Positions 29,174 to 37,583 of a stretch of DNA of 64,000 nt are shown one piece after another. The stretch is from the NCBI RefSeq assembly GCF_000425905.1, contig NZ_AUEI01000004.1, positions 124,001 through 188,000 on the forward strand. Reading direction: 5' to 3'. Position 1 is the first letter of the stretch, and each line of letters opens with the position of its first letter. The notes below the pieces were generated by a model. The model ran no database searches. It was given only the letters and a program-made list of their open reading frames with translations, and was not told the origin of the DNA. Origin of the DNA: Lactobacillus psittaci DSM 15354. GTDB taxonomy: Bacteria > Bacillota > Bacilli > Lactobacillales > Lactobacillaceae. The translations under genes and the position numbers were made by a program.

Positions 29174-29245
29174 GGGCCCTTAGTGTAATGGATCGCACGT
29201 AAGATTCCGGTTCTTAAAATCCGGGTTCGACTCCCGGGGGGCCCA
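29174..29245 (+). tRNA. tRNA-Arg (anticodon CCG)
   Basis: Acceptor GGGCCCT / GGGGCCC (last pair U-G), D arm GTGT-loop-GCAC, anticodon arm TAAGA-TTCCGGT-TCTTA, T arm CCGGG-TTCGACT-CCCGG, discriminator A. The anticodon loop reads CCG, decoding CGG arginine. The CCA end is not encoded (TCA follows) and must be added enzymatically. A single tRNA gene followed by a terminator, no neighbouring tRNAs. Confidence 0.93.
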
Positions 29246-29252
29246 TCATAAA

Positions 29253-29290
29253 TAAAAGACGATGAACAATTCGTTCATCGTCTTTTTTAA
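29253..29290. terminator. Bidirectional terminator after tRNA-Arg
   Basis: Perfect 13-pair arms AAAGACGATGAAC / GTTCATCGTCTTT with loop AATTC, T-run on the right and A-run on the left. Serves the tRNA (+) and the convergent permease gene (-). The outer AAAGACG and inner TGAAC match the hairpin repeats at 12393, 13090 and 17352. Confidence 0.85.
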
Positions 29291-30882
29291 TCCTCAATTT
29301 CAACACTCTCATTTACTTTGGCGGCATCTTCTAAGTCTCTATTTTCATAGCTGGATTTAATTCCCCAAACATAAAATCCTACTGAAGCGAGTATTACAAT
29401 AATAAAATCCCACGGATATTTAAAAGTATTATTTCCGCCAAAAGTACTACTACCCAGGTAAGAAATTATGGAAATAAATACCAAGAAAGCAAGTAACCAA
29501 AGACTGGCCTTAAATTGTTTAGCAAAATTCACATTTTCTTTCTTGAATTGGTAGTAAAAGTAAATTGGTAAACCTAGTAAAACAACAAAAATAACCTCAA
29601 TCGTTGTTGGCCACATTGCCCAATATATTACTAATCCAGTTAATACAAATGACAAAGGTGCTACCCATTTTAGATGACTAGACTTAAATGGCCGTTTGAA
29701 ATTTGGACGCATCTTTCGCAAACTTACCGCTGCCACTGGTCCTGTTGCATATGCTACAAAAGTTGAAACTGAAACTACAGTTGCTAGTTCACTCCAATTT
29801 CTGAAGAAAAAGACTAAAGCCATGGCTAATACAAGGTCCCAAATCATAGCATAACGAGGCGTCTTATATTTCTTATTTACTTTACCTAAGAAGGCAGGAA
29901 CATTACCTGACTTAGTCATCGCCATCAAGGTCCTAGCACTAGTAGCTACAAAAGTAACCCCTGTCCCAAAAGGTGAAACAAAGGCATCAAGGTAAAGCAA
30001 AATAGATAACCATGTTAAGCCTAATAAGATTGCAATATCTGCAAATGGTGATGAGAAGTTTATTCCATGCCAGCCTGTCTTGGCTAACATACTTGGTTCA
30101 ACCGCACCAATGAATGCAATTTCTAATAGAACATAAATAATTGCAGTGATTGATAAGGAAATCCAAACTCCACGGAAAATATTTTTATGAGGATTTTCAA
30201 TTTCACCTGCAAGATTAATTACAGTTTGAAAAGCATCATAAGACAAGATAATACCTGAAATCGTTACAGCTTGGAAAACTCCTCTGGTTCCATTAGGCAT
30301 AAAAGAAGTAAGATTATTTCCAAAATTACTTGAATGAAAGCCAGCTAAAATCAAGAAAATAATTGTTAATGAAGGGATTACTAACTTAAAAATCGCAATA
30401 AAACTTGTAAAACGTGTAAGTAACTTAACAGAGCCAAAATTAATCAAACTAAAAATAAACATAAATAAATAAACGGCCCATAAACCTTCATTTGTTATTG
30501 TGCCATTATGAAAAAAGCCTCTAGTCCAGTTAGCCCAACTCCAAGGCCAACTACTCATGTATTGCACACAAGCAACTGCTTCAATTGGAATTAAAGTAAT
30601 TAAAGAAACCCAATTAGCCCAAGCACTAATAAAGCCTAAAAGTTGCCCATGACTATATTCAGCAAACCGGCTCATTCCACCACTTTCAGGAAACATTGTA
30701 CCTAATTCAACATAATTAAATGCAATCAGCACCATAATCACAGCACCAATAATCCAAGAAATGATTGAACTAGGACCAGCAATTTGAGCAGCACTCCCTG
30801 CCCCAAATAACCAACCTGAACCAATCAAAGAGCTTAAAGCTAGCATTACGCCAGAAAACAAGCTAATTTGGTTTTTCTTCAT
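29287..30882 (-). CDS. APC-family amino acid permease
   Basis: Membrane transporter of 531 residues with about 12-14 hydrophobic helices. The first helix GVMLALSSLIGSGWLFG carries the substrate-binding GSG break of the amino acid-polyamine-organocation family; EYSHGQLLGF and a conserved NLAGEIENP loop follow. The start is the ATG at 30882, 8 bases from GAGGAG; an open frame five codons further is ignored. Substrate unknown. The C-terminus is acidic (DAAKVNESVEIED). It stands alone, converging on the tRNA-Arg gene. Confidence 0.88.
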   Translation of the reverse strand: MKKNQISLFSGVMLALSSLIGSGWLFGAGSAAQIAGPSSIISWIIGAVIMVLIAFNYVELGTMFPESGGMSRFAEYSHGQLLGFISAWANWVSLITLIPIEAVACVQYMSSWPWSWANWTRGFFHNGTITNEGLWAVYLFMFIFSLINFGSVKLLTRFTSFIAIFKLVIPSLTIIFLILAGFHSSNFGNNLTSFMPNGTRGVFQAVTISGIILSYDAFQTVINLAGEIENPHKNIFRGVWISLSITAIIYVLLEIAFIGAVEPSMLAKTGWHGINFSSPFADIAILLGLTWLSILLYLDAFVSPFGTGVTFVATSARTLMAMTKSGNVPAFLGKVNKKYKTPRYAMIWDLVLAMALVFFFRNWSELATVVSVSTFVAYATGPVAAVSLRKMRPNFKRPFKSSHLKWVAPLSFVLTGLVIYWAMWPTTIEVIFVVLLGLPIYFYYQFKKENVNFAKQFKASLWLLAFLVFISIISYLGSSTFGGNNTFKYPWDFIIVILASVGFYVWGIKSSYENRDLEDAAKVNESVEIED

Positions 30883-31052
30883 AAAAATTCTCCTCATTAT
30901 TTTTCACATCTCTGTAGCATACAATATTTTTCACTTAAATAAAAGCAGTAATGCATAAAAAGGATACTAGTTTTACCTTATAAGCTACTTTTCCACCAAT
31001 GAGATAATTTTATGCTAAACTATTTTTAGAAAAAGAGATGGAGGTGGAAAAG

Positions 31053-31508
31053 TTGTCAGAAGAAAAGATTACTGAAAAAGCAGCAAAAATAATTAGAGCT
31101 CATGGATTAAAACGAACTCCACAACGGCTAAAAATTTTGATCTACCTGATGACTCACCATAATCATCCTACTGCTGAAATGATTTTTAATGATATTTCTT
31201 TATCTGACGAAAAGACTGGAATTGCGACAATCTACAACACACTTAACACTTTTGTTGATTTAGGTTTTGTAATTGAAATCAATAATGGTAACGATGGGTC
31301 AACGCATTACGACTTTTTTGCCAAACCACATTTTCACGTTATTTGCACCAATTGTGGCAGGATTGCCGATGTTGAATATACAGATTTTGATAAAATTGAA
31401 ACCAAAATGCGTCAAGAAACAGAAAAGCAAACTGGCTACATTACCCGCAGTTCACATATCAAAATCTATGGGCTTTGTCCTGATTGTCAAAAGCTAGAAA
31501 ATAAATGA
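31053..31508 (+). CDS. perR: Fur-family regulator, PerR-like
   Basis: Metal-dependent repressor, most likely of peroxide-stress genes. N-terminal winged helix (GLKRTPQRLKILIYL), then a metal-sensing dimerisation domain. Candidate regulatory ligands match PerR: His in HNHPTA (~38), Asp in HYDFFA, His-x-His in PHFHVIC, and Asp in RIADVEY; the structural zinc site is CTNCG plus CPDC. The start is TTG at 31053, 7 bases from GGAGGTGG; an upstream ATG at 31038 overlaps that site and is disfavoured. 151 residues. Fur or Zur cannot be excluded, but the ligand set favours PerR. Confidence 0.85.
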   Translation: MSEEKITEKAAKIIRAHGLKRTPQRLKILIYLMTHHNHPTAEMIFNDISLSDEKTGIATIYNTLNTFVDLGFVIEINNGNDGSTHYDFFAKPHFHVICTNCGRIADVEYTDFDKIETKMRQETEKQTGYITRSSHIKIYGLCPDCQKLENK

Positions 31509-31514
31509 ACTTAG

Positions 31515-31552
31515 GCACCTTTATTGACTTAATTTAATAAAGGTGCTTTAAT
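31515..31552 (+). promoter_or_regulatory. perR terminator interlocked with clpP promoter
   Basis: GCACCTTTATT (31515-31525) and AATAAAGGTGC (31536-31546) form a stem followed by TTTAATT, a terminator for perR. TTGACT (31524-31529), 17 bases, TTTAAT (31547-31552) is the clpP promoter. Its -35 starts at the end of the left arm and runs into the loop, and its -10 is the terminator T-run. Confidence 0.65.
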
Positions 31553-31578
31553 TAGCACTGTATTCAAATGAGTGCTAA
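31552..31578 (+). promoter_or_regulatory. CIRCE element (HrcA operator) of clpP
   Basis: TTAGCACTG-N9-GAGTGCTAA, one mismatch from the consensus inverted repeat TTAGCACTC-N9-GAGTGCTAA. It begins at the -10 and covers the likely transcription start, 24 bases before the clpP ATG. So clpP is predicted to be under HrcA heat-shock control. Confidence 0.9.
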
Positions 31579-31602
31579 TTTTACTAATTAGGAGGTTAAC
31601 TA

Positions 31603-32184
31603 ATGTTAGTACCTACAGTTATTGAACAAACTGCACGCGGTGAACGTGCATATGATATTTACTCACGTTTATTAAAAGACCGCATCATTATGCTTAGTGG
31701 CGAAATTAACGACCAAATGGCTAACTCAATTATCGCCCAATTGCTTTTCTTAGATGCTCAAGATAACACTAAGGATATTTCTTTATACATCAACTCACCT
31801 GGTGGTGTAATCACTTCTGGTTTAGCAATTATGGATACTATGAACTTTATCAAGTCTGACGTATCAACTATTGCAATTGGTATGGCTGCTTCAATGGCAT
31901 CTATTCTTTTGACTAGTGGTACCAAGGGTAAGCGTTTTGCCTTACCTAACTCTACTGTGCTCATTCACCAACCACTTGGTGGAGCTCAAGGTCAACAAAC
32001 TGATATCCAAATTGCTGCTGAAGAAATTTTAAAGAGCAGAAAGAAATTAAACGAAATCTTACACGAAACAACTGGGCAACCAATTGAAAAGATTTTGAAA
32101 GATACTGAACGTGATAACTACTTAACTGCTCAAGAAGCTAAGGACTACGGCTTGATTGACGAAATCATGACAAACATGAGGTAG
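31603..32184 (+). CDS. clpP: ATP-dependent Clp protease proteolytic subunit
   Basis: Serine peptidase core that forms a double heptameric barrel and degrades proteins unfolded by Clp ATPases. The catalytic triad is readable: Ser97 in GMAASMAS, His122 in IHQPLGG, and Asp171 after KDTER. 193 residues, full length, GGAGGT 5 bases before the ATG. Controlled by a CIRCE element and therefore heat inducible by prediction. Ends before a bidirectional terminator shared with the convergent MFS gene. Confidence 0.97.
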   Translation: MLVPTVIEQTARGERAYDIYSRLLKDRIIMLSGEINDQMANSIIAQLLFLDAQDNTKDISLYINSPGGVITSGLAIMDTMNFIKSDVSTIAIGMAASMASILLTSGTKGKRFALPNSTVLIHQPLGGAQGQQTDIQIAAEEILKSRKKLNEILHETTGQPIEKILKDTERDNYLTAQEAKDYGLIDEIMTNMR

Positions 32185-32202
32185 TAATAAATTTTTAATA
32201 AT

Positions 32203-32238
32203 CAAAAAGACAGCTCGCATTGCGAACTGTCTTTTTTT
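32203..32238. terminator. Bidirectional terminator, clpP / MFS gene
   Basis: AAAAAGACAGCTCGCA and TGCGAACTGTCTTTTT pair with one C-A mismatch (G-U on the minus strand). It lies between the two convergent stop codons. Confidence 0.85.
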
Positions 32239-33430
32239 ACGCTTGTTTAACTCGTCCTCGTTTATAATAAATTAACATTCCAAAGAATAAGACTAATCCC
32301 ACAATCGCTAAACTTTGCCAAGCTAGTCCAATACCATAATAATCAGAAAGATAGCCATTGAGGCTTAAAATCAGCACTGACACCCCAGCATCAAGTGTAT
32401 TACATACTGATACAATTGTCGCCCTACTTTTTTCTGTTTTTATTGATTCTTGGAGCAAGGTTCCTTGAATCATTTGTTGAAAAGTTCCAAATAAGTTATG
32501 AATCATAAAGATTCCCAAGGCCAGGTAGTAACTCCCTTTCAACATAACTACCAATTCAATTGAAATAGTTAAAAAAATCACTGAAAAAATGAGTAAAAAG
32601 AGTTGATTAATTTTTTTCTTATACAAATAGCGATAAATGTAACTACCAATATACCCTACAATCCCAATTGCAACCAAAATAGAACCAGAATCTACTCTTT
32701 TGCCATGTTGAAAGTATAACTGCCATTGATCAATGGGGCCAGAACTAATGAACCAAATTGGTAGACACAAAAGTATAAACTTAAAAGTTTGGTATTCATT
32801 CGTAATAACTTCTTTTACCTCACTAACAACATTGAGTTCTTTAAAACTCAACTTCTGTGTACCAGCTTGAGAATCATATTTAAATAATGCAACTAAAATA
32901 AAAAAAGTCACCGCTAAAAAAGTAGCCCCTGTCAAAAGAGGTAACCGTAAATCAATATTAGCTAAAAAATGTGCTCCTATAAAACCAACAATCATATTAA
33001 ACGGACTCGCAATTAAACTATAAGTTGAATAAATCTCTCCAAGCTGGCCTTTTTCATTATTTAAAGCTGCTTTATTCGCAATCCATGATGGTAGTGTACC
33101 AGACATTAAAGAATCGCCTAGTGCTGTCAAGAATGCGCTTAATGCCAAGAGAAGAAAATTTTTAGGACTTAATGCAAGAACCGCTAAGCCAGCAGCCCTA
33201 ACTAAATTACTAATACTTGCTGTCTTTAAATAGCCTAAATGATCTGCAATAAAACCAGATGGAATTTCAGCTATAAAAGTTACAACCCAAAATATTGATA
33301 GAAAAAAGTTAATTTCTCCATAGCTATAACCAATATGGTGCATAAATAAGTAAATAGTCCCCGACCAAACTGCGACACCTAAGCTATAAAGTAAATTTAC
33401 TAAATAATAGATATTGCGATATTTTTTCAT
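32237..33430 (-). CDS. MFS transporter
   Basis: Major facilitator of 397 residues with about 12 membrane helices. The loop between helices 2 and 3 reads GFIADHLGYLKT, a motif A variant of drug-efflux type proteins. Substrate unknown. GAGGAG precedes the ATG. Single gene between terminators, converging on clpP. It is a different subfamily from the exporter at 16135, with little visible similarity. Confidence 0.85.
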   Translation of the reverse strand: MKKYRNIYYLVNLLYSLGVAVWSGTIYLFMHHIGYSYGEINFFLSIFWVVTFIAEIPSGFIADHLGYLKTASISNLVRAAGLAVLALSPKNFLLLALSAFLTALGDSLMSGTLPSWIANKAALNNEKGQLGEIYSTYSLIASPFNMIVGFIGAHFLANIDLRLPLLTGATFLAVTFFILVALFKYDSQAGTQKLSFKELNVVSEVKEVITNEYQTFKFILLCLPIWFISSGPIDQWQLYFQHGKRVDSGSILVAIGIVGYIGSYIYRYLYKKKINQLFLLIFSVIFLTISIELVVMLKGSYYLALGIFMIHNLFGTFQQMIQGTLLQESIKTEKSRATIVSVCNTLDAGVSVLILSLNGYLSDYYGIGLAWQSLAIVGLVLFFGMLIYYKRGRVKQA

Positions 33431-33523
33431 TAAAACTCCTCTAAAAATAATTTTTTACTGTATTATATCTAACAAAAAAATAAGCACAAGTTAAAATTAA
33501 TAATCCATTTTTAAGCTAAATAA

Positions 33524-33550
33524 AAAGGCCAAACATAAAGTTTGACCTTC
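33524..33550 (-). terminator. Terminator of the D-hydroxyacid dehydrogenase gene
   Basis: Minus-strand AAGGTCAAAC pairs with GTTTGGCCTT around TTTAT, followed by TTTTATTT. 28 bases after the stop codon. Confidence 0.75.
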
Positions 33551-33576
33551 CTAATTAATAATTAAAATTTTTATTC

Positions 33577-34569
33577 TTAACGACATACCACAAAATGAGC
33601 TCTTTCTCCCTTAGCAAGTGCAATCGTATCTCTCAAGCTAATCTCAATCATATTTCTAACTGAAGTTTTAGTAAAGTATGCTGAGTGTGGTGTCACAATC
33701 ACATTTGGCATAGCTGCTAATTTCTTATAGTCAGCCGGAATTTGAGCATCATCAACTTTCTTAAAGAAGTAACTTGACTCATGAGCTAGTGTATCAAGTC
33801 CAGCCGCAGCAATTTCGTGCTTTTCAAGTGCTTCAATTAAAGCAGCTGTATCAACTAATTCACCTCTCGCCGCATTAATTAAAATTACATCATTCTTCAT
33901 TTCCGCAAATTGTTTTTTACCAAGCATATTCTCAGTACTCTTAAGTAATGGCGTATGAAGTGAAATAATATCTGCTTCTTTCAAAACAGTATCAAAATCA
34001 GTATAAGTTAAATATGGTTCAACTTCGGGATTATAAATTACATCGTAAGCTAATACTTTAGCTCCCATGGCACTAAAAATTTGTGCAACTGCACTACCGA
34101 TATGTCCAACTCCAATAAGTCCAATAGTCTTATTATAAATTTCATTGCTAATTAAACTATCAGGATTGGTAAAATCACCCTTGTCCATATTAGCCATAAA
34201 TTCGCCAATCTTGCGGTTTAAATACATTGCTTGAGTAACTGCCATTTCAGCAATTGCCCGTGGTGAATAAACTGGTACGTTAGTAACAGCTAAATGGTAC
34301 TTTTTCGCTAAATCAAAATCAATTGTATTAGTTCCCACAATTCGAAGGCCAATTGATTTGATACCATAATCAGCTAATTTCTTATAAACAATTTCATCAT
34401 CTAAATTGCCAAGTGGTTTAAGCAAAACCCCATCACAATCTGCAACTTGATCAACATTTTCTGCAGAAAGTGGCTCATCAATCAATTTTAATTCACAACC
34501 GAATTTCTTTTCCGTAGCTGCAATTAATTTTCTTTCACTTTCACTTGGACTAAAAACTGCAATTTTCAC
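33577..34569 (-). CDS. D-2-hydroxyacid (D-lactate type) dehydrogenase
   Basis: NAD-dependent reduction of a 2-keto acid to the D-hydroxy acid. Substrate domain with LRIVGTNTIDFD and TNVPVYSPRAIAEMA, Rossmann motif GLIGVGHIGSAVA, catalytic Arg in NAARGELVDT, Glu in the GLDTLAHES region, and His in TPHSAYFT. 330 residues. The family includes D-lactate and D-2-hydroxyisocaproate dehydrogenases, which cannot be separated by eye. Gasseri-group strains make both lactate isomers and carry several paralogues, so I do not assign ldhD firmly. Confidence 0.9.
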   Translation of the reverse strand: MKIAVFSPSESERKLIAATEKKFGCELKLIDEPLSAENVDQVADCDGVLLKPLGNLDDEIVYKKLADYGIKSIGLRIVGTNTIDFDLAKKYHLAVTNVPVYSPRAIAEMAVTQAMYLNRKIGEFMANMDKGDFTNPDSLISNEIYNKTIGLIGVGHIGSAVAQIFSAMGAKVLAYDVIYNPEVEPYLTYTDFDTVLKEADIISLHTPLLKSTENMLGKKQFAEMKNDVILINAARGELVDTAALIEALEKHEIAAAGLDTLAHESSYFFKKVDDAQIPADYKKLAAMPNVIVTPHSAYFTKTSVRNMIEISLRDTIALAKGERAHFVVCR

Positions 34570-34654
34570 TATAATTACCTGCTTTCAAAATATAATCTTT
34601 GAATCCTACAAGTAAATCATAGTTTTCTTCCCTTAAAAATACTAGTAATAATGC

Positions 34655-34683
34655 AAAAAAGGTGTACTTTCATACACCTTTTT
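34655..34683 (-). terminator. Terminator of the rapZ-yvcK-whiA run
   Basis: AAAAAGGTGTA / TACACCTTTTT with loop CTTTCA, at the whiA stop codon. Confidence 0.85.
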
Positions 34684-35620
34684 ATTCTTCTCGCAACTTA
34701 TCTGCAATTTCTCTAATTTTCTGGAATCTGTGATTTACTCCAGATTTTGAAATTGGGCCATCAGGAACTTGATTTGCAACTTCTTTAAGTGATAACTCAG
34801 TATTTTGTAACCTAAATCTAGCCAAGGTCGCTAACTTTTCGGGAATTTCATCGAGGCCAATTTTTTCTTCAATCAACTGGATATCTTCTACTTGTCTAGC
34901 TGCAGCATTAGCAGTCTTTTTTAAGTTGGCAGTATCACAATTAACCAAACGATTTACCGAATTACGCATATCTCGCATAATTCTTAAATCTTCAAAAGCT
35001 AGCATTGCATTAAAAGCACCTACAATGTGCAAAAAGTCGCCAATCTTTTCAGCTTCTTTAAGATAGGTAATGTACCCACTTCTTCTTTTGGTCTTTTTAC
35101 TATTTAAATTAAAGTAATGATTCATCAAATATGAAACATCATCATTGTGGGCCTCATAAGTAGAATAAATTTCTAGGTGATAGCGACTAGTTTCAGGATT
35201 ATTAACACTACCACTAGCTAAAAAAGCACCTCGAAGATAAGACATTGCTCTTTGCTCTTCCCTCATGACCTTTTTAGGGACACCAATGACAAAGCCTTTT
35301 TCAGGGTCTACAATCTCCAAGTCAGCTAAAATCTCATTAACTTGTTGATTAAGTCTAACCAAATACTGATTATTCTTTTTTAGCTTCATTTTTCGAGAAA
35401 CAATCAAAAGTGGTTCAATCCCATAAGCTGTCTTAATTAACGAAAAAATCCGGCGAGCAATCGCTGGATTTTCGGTTGTAATGTCCAAACTTAATTGGTG
35501 GTCATGCAAGTTTAAAATACCATTCATTCGTAAAAATGCTGAAAGTTCTGCTTTGGCATGCTCTGGATGAACTTCGATATTAGTTAACTCTTTTTTAACT
35601 TCACTTGCATAACTAACCAT
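34682..35620 (-). CDS. whiA: Sporulation-type transcription factor WhiA
   Basis: DNA-binding protein with an N-terminal LAGLIDADG homing-endonuclease-like fold lacking nuclease function ([16 protein letters not shown]) and a C-terminal HTH ([20 protein letters not shown], key part SKSGVNHR). In non-sporulating Firmicutes it affects division and chromosome segregation. The start is the ATG at 35620, inside the last codons of yvcK (8-base overlap), 6 bases from GGGGTG; an upstream frame extension is ignored. 312 residues. Third gene of rapZ-yvcK-whiA. Confidence 0.95.
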   Translation of the reverse strand: MVSYASEVKKELTNIEVHPEHAKAELSAFLRMNGILNLHDHQLSLDITTENPAIARRIFSLIKTAYGIEPLLIVSRKMKLKKNNQYLVRLNQQVNEILADLEIVDPEKGFVIGVPKKVMREEQRAMSYLRGAFLASGSVNNPETSRYHLEIYSTYEAHNDDVSYLMNHYFNLNSKKTKRRSGYITYLKEAEKIGDFLHIVGAFNAMLAFEDLRIMRDMRNSVNRLVNCDTANLKKTANAAARQVEDIQLIEEKIGLDEIPEKLATLARFRLQNTELSLKEVANQVPDGPISKSGVNHRFQKIREIADKLREE

Positions 35621-36659
35621 TAGTTTCACCCCGTCTACAGTGAGCTTCAAAGGCTAAATCAATGATTTCCTTAGCTACCTTTTCACCATCGTGGAAAACT
35701 AAACCATGTCTTTGATCAATGAAATCATCCGTAATAACGCGGCAATTCTGTTCGCGTAGACCCGCAAAATCACTTGAAACTGGTTCAAGGTATTCATCAT
35801 AATCAGCCGGATTAAACTTACTCATATCGATTTTTGCCCCATTAACTAAAGCAGTATCGATATAATTTCCACCTAAATGAGCATTCAAAATACGAACATG
35901 ATCAGCATCTGAGAAATGATCAGTTTCACCTTTTTGAGTCATAATATTACAAATATAAATAACTTCAGCGCTAGTTTGTCTAATAGCTTCACCTAAGTTA
36001 CTAATCATTAAGTTAGGTAAGATTGAGGTAAACAAACTACCTGGCCCTAATACTACCGCATCAGCTTGCATAATCGCAGCTAAAACCGGTAAAACTGCTT
36101 CTGGCTCTTTATCATCATTAGTATCAGTAACCCAAACTCTCTTGATACGTTTATCTTTACTAGTGATTTCAGTTTCACCAGATTCTTGGGTACCATCAAC
36201 AAATTCAGCATTTAAGGTAAGTGGTTCATTAGATGCTGGAAAAATATGACCATCCACTTTCATCATTTTTGACAAAGATTGAACTGCATCAAAAATATTC
36301 CCATGCATTTCATTCAATGCTGCAATGATTAGATTACCAATGGCATGTCCTGCAAAGAATGAGTCAGAACTATCAAATCGATATTGGAAAATATCCTTTT
36401 CTTCTTGTGGCAAATCAGATAATGCCACCAAAACATTTCTAATATCGCCAGGTGGCACAACATTAATAAAATTACGAATAGCGCCAGATGAACCACCATC
36501 ATCTGCTACAGTAACAATGGCAGTGATTTCAGCATTCTTTTCTTTTAAGGCATTCAAAATAACTGGTAGTCCAGTACCACCACCAATAACTACAACTTTA
36601 GGTCGGCGTCCTTTAATTACTCGAACAATTCGACTTTCAGCATAAGCCAAATCATTCAC
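35613..36659 (-). CDS. yvcK: Gluconeogenesis factor YvcK/GlmR
   Basis: CofD-like Rossmann protein that binds UDP-sugars and supports cell-wall precursor synthesis on non-glycolytic carbon. Nucleotide-sugar loop GGGTGLPV (residues ~26-33), then VADDGGSSG and PPGDIRN, and [12 protein letters not shown]. 348 residues. Starts at GTG 36657-36659, directly after the rapZ stop; the ~20 residues before GGGTG are longer than in Bacillus YvcK. In Bacillus, GlmR stimulates GlmS, linking it to glmS/glmM elsewhere in this window (family knowledge). Confidence 0.95.
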   Translation of the reverse strand: MNDLAYAESRIVRVIKGRRPKVVVIGGGTGLPVILNALKEKNAEITAIVTVADDGGSSGAIRNFINVVPPGDIRNVLVALSDLPQEEKDIFQYRFDSSDSFFAGHAIGNLIIAALNEMHGNIFDAVQSLSKMMKVDGHIFPASNEPLTLNAEFVDGTQESGETEITSKDKRIKRVWVTDTNDDKEPEAVLPVLAAIMQADAVVLGPGSLFTSILPNLMISNLGEAIRQTSAEVIYICNIMTQKGETDHFSDADHVRILNAHLGGNYIDTALVNGAKIDMSKFNPADYDEYLEPVSSDFAGLREQNCRVITDDFIDQRHGLVFHDGEKVAKEIIDLAFEAHCRRGETNG

Positions 36660-37535
36660 CTACTTTCTAATATATCGGCTTATTTCTCTATGTGAAATAT
36701 CTACTGGATACTTCTTAGATAAATCTCGTGCAAGCTGTTGCGCAATTGAAACGCTACGGTGTTGTCCACCGGTACAACCAATAGCAATTGTTAATTTTTC
36801 TTTTCCTTCTTTGATATATCCAGGAATTGCAGTTTCAATTAAATCTAATAACTTGCTATAAAAGACTTTTGTAACATCTTTATCCATAACATAATCAAAG
36901 ACTCGCTTGTCTAAGCCAGTAAAAGGCTTCAAGCTAGGAATATAGAATGGGTTTGGTAGGAAACGTACATCCATTACAATATCAGCATCAATTGGCATCC
37001 CATACTTAAATCCAAAACTCATAACTTCAACTGTAAATGGCTTTTTACCATGCTCACTAAATAAACTGATTAACTTGGCCTTTAAATCCTTGGGGGTGAG
37101 TTCAGTCGTATCAATAATAATATTAGAGATATTCTTAATTGGAGCCAAAATCGCCCGTTCTTTTTGGATTCCATCAAGTAGTCTTCCACTACGAGCTAAT
37201 GGTGGCAAACGTCTTGTTTCTTTATAACGAGCAACTAATTTATCATCACTTGCCGTTAAAAATAGGATTGTAGCTTGAGTTTTACCATTATCCTCTAAAG
37301 AATTAATTTCATCTTCAAGGTCTTTATAAAAGCTCTTAACCCGCAAGTCAATTAAAACAGCAACTTTATTGAAGTCATCGGAATTATTCATCAAATCCCA
37401 AAAACTACCTAATAAAGTTGGAGGTAAATTATCAACGACGAAATACCCCATATCTTCCAGCGAATGAGCAGCAACAGTCTTACCAGATCCACTCATTCCA
37501 GTCACAATTAATAATTGTCTTTTTTCACTAGCCAT
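36660..37535 (-). CDS. rapZ: RNase adapter RapZ / YvcJ-type nucleotide-binding protein
   Basis: P-loop ATP/GTP-binding protein with Walker A GMSGSGKT at the N-terminus and a C-terminal domain with GCTGGQHRSV. In E. coli RapZ controls glmS mRNA decay; in Firmicutes the role is less clear and connected with competence. The start is the ATG at 37535, 6 bases from GGAGGGG; the open frame above it contains the ribosome site. 291 residues. First gene of rapZ-yvcK-whiA, 48 bases after uvrA. Confidence 0.94.
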   Translation of the reverse strand: MASEKRQLLIVTGMSGSGKTVAAHSLEDMGYFVVDNLPPTLLGSFWDLMNNSDDFNKVAVLIDLRVKSFYKDLEDEINSLEDNGKTQATILFLTASDDKLVARYKETRRLPPLARSGRLLDGIQKERAILAPIKNISNIIIDTTELTPKDLKAKLISLFSEHGKKPFTVEVMSFGFKYGMPIDADIVMDVRFLPNPFYIPSLKPFTGLDKRVFDYVMDKDVTKVFYSKLLDLIETAIPGYIKEGKEKLTIAIGCTGGQHRSVSIAQQLARDLSKKYPVDISHREISRYIRK

Positions 37536-37583
37536 AGGAATCCCCTCCATGGAAATTATAACATATCCGGGCGTTTCATTTTA

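Noticed and set aside
29174-29290. Prophage attachment site at tRNA-Arg
   Set aside because: No integrase, no repeated tRNA 3' end and no phage genes nearby; a terminator follows directly.
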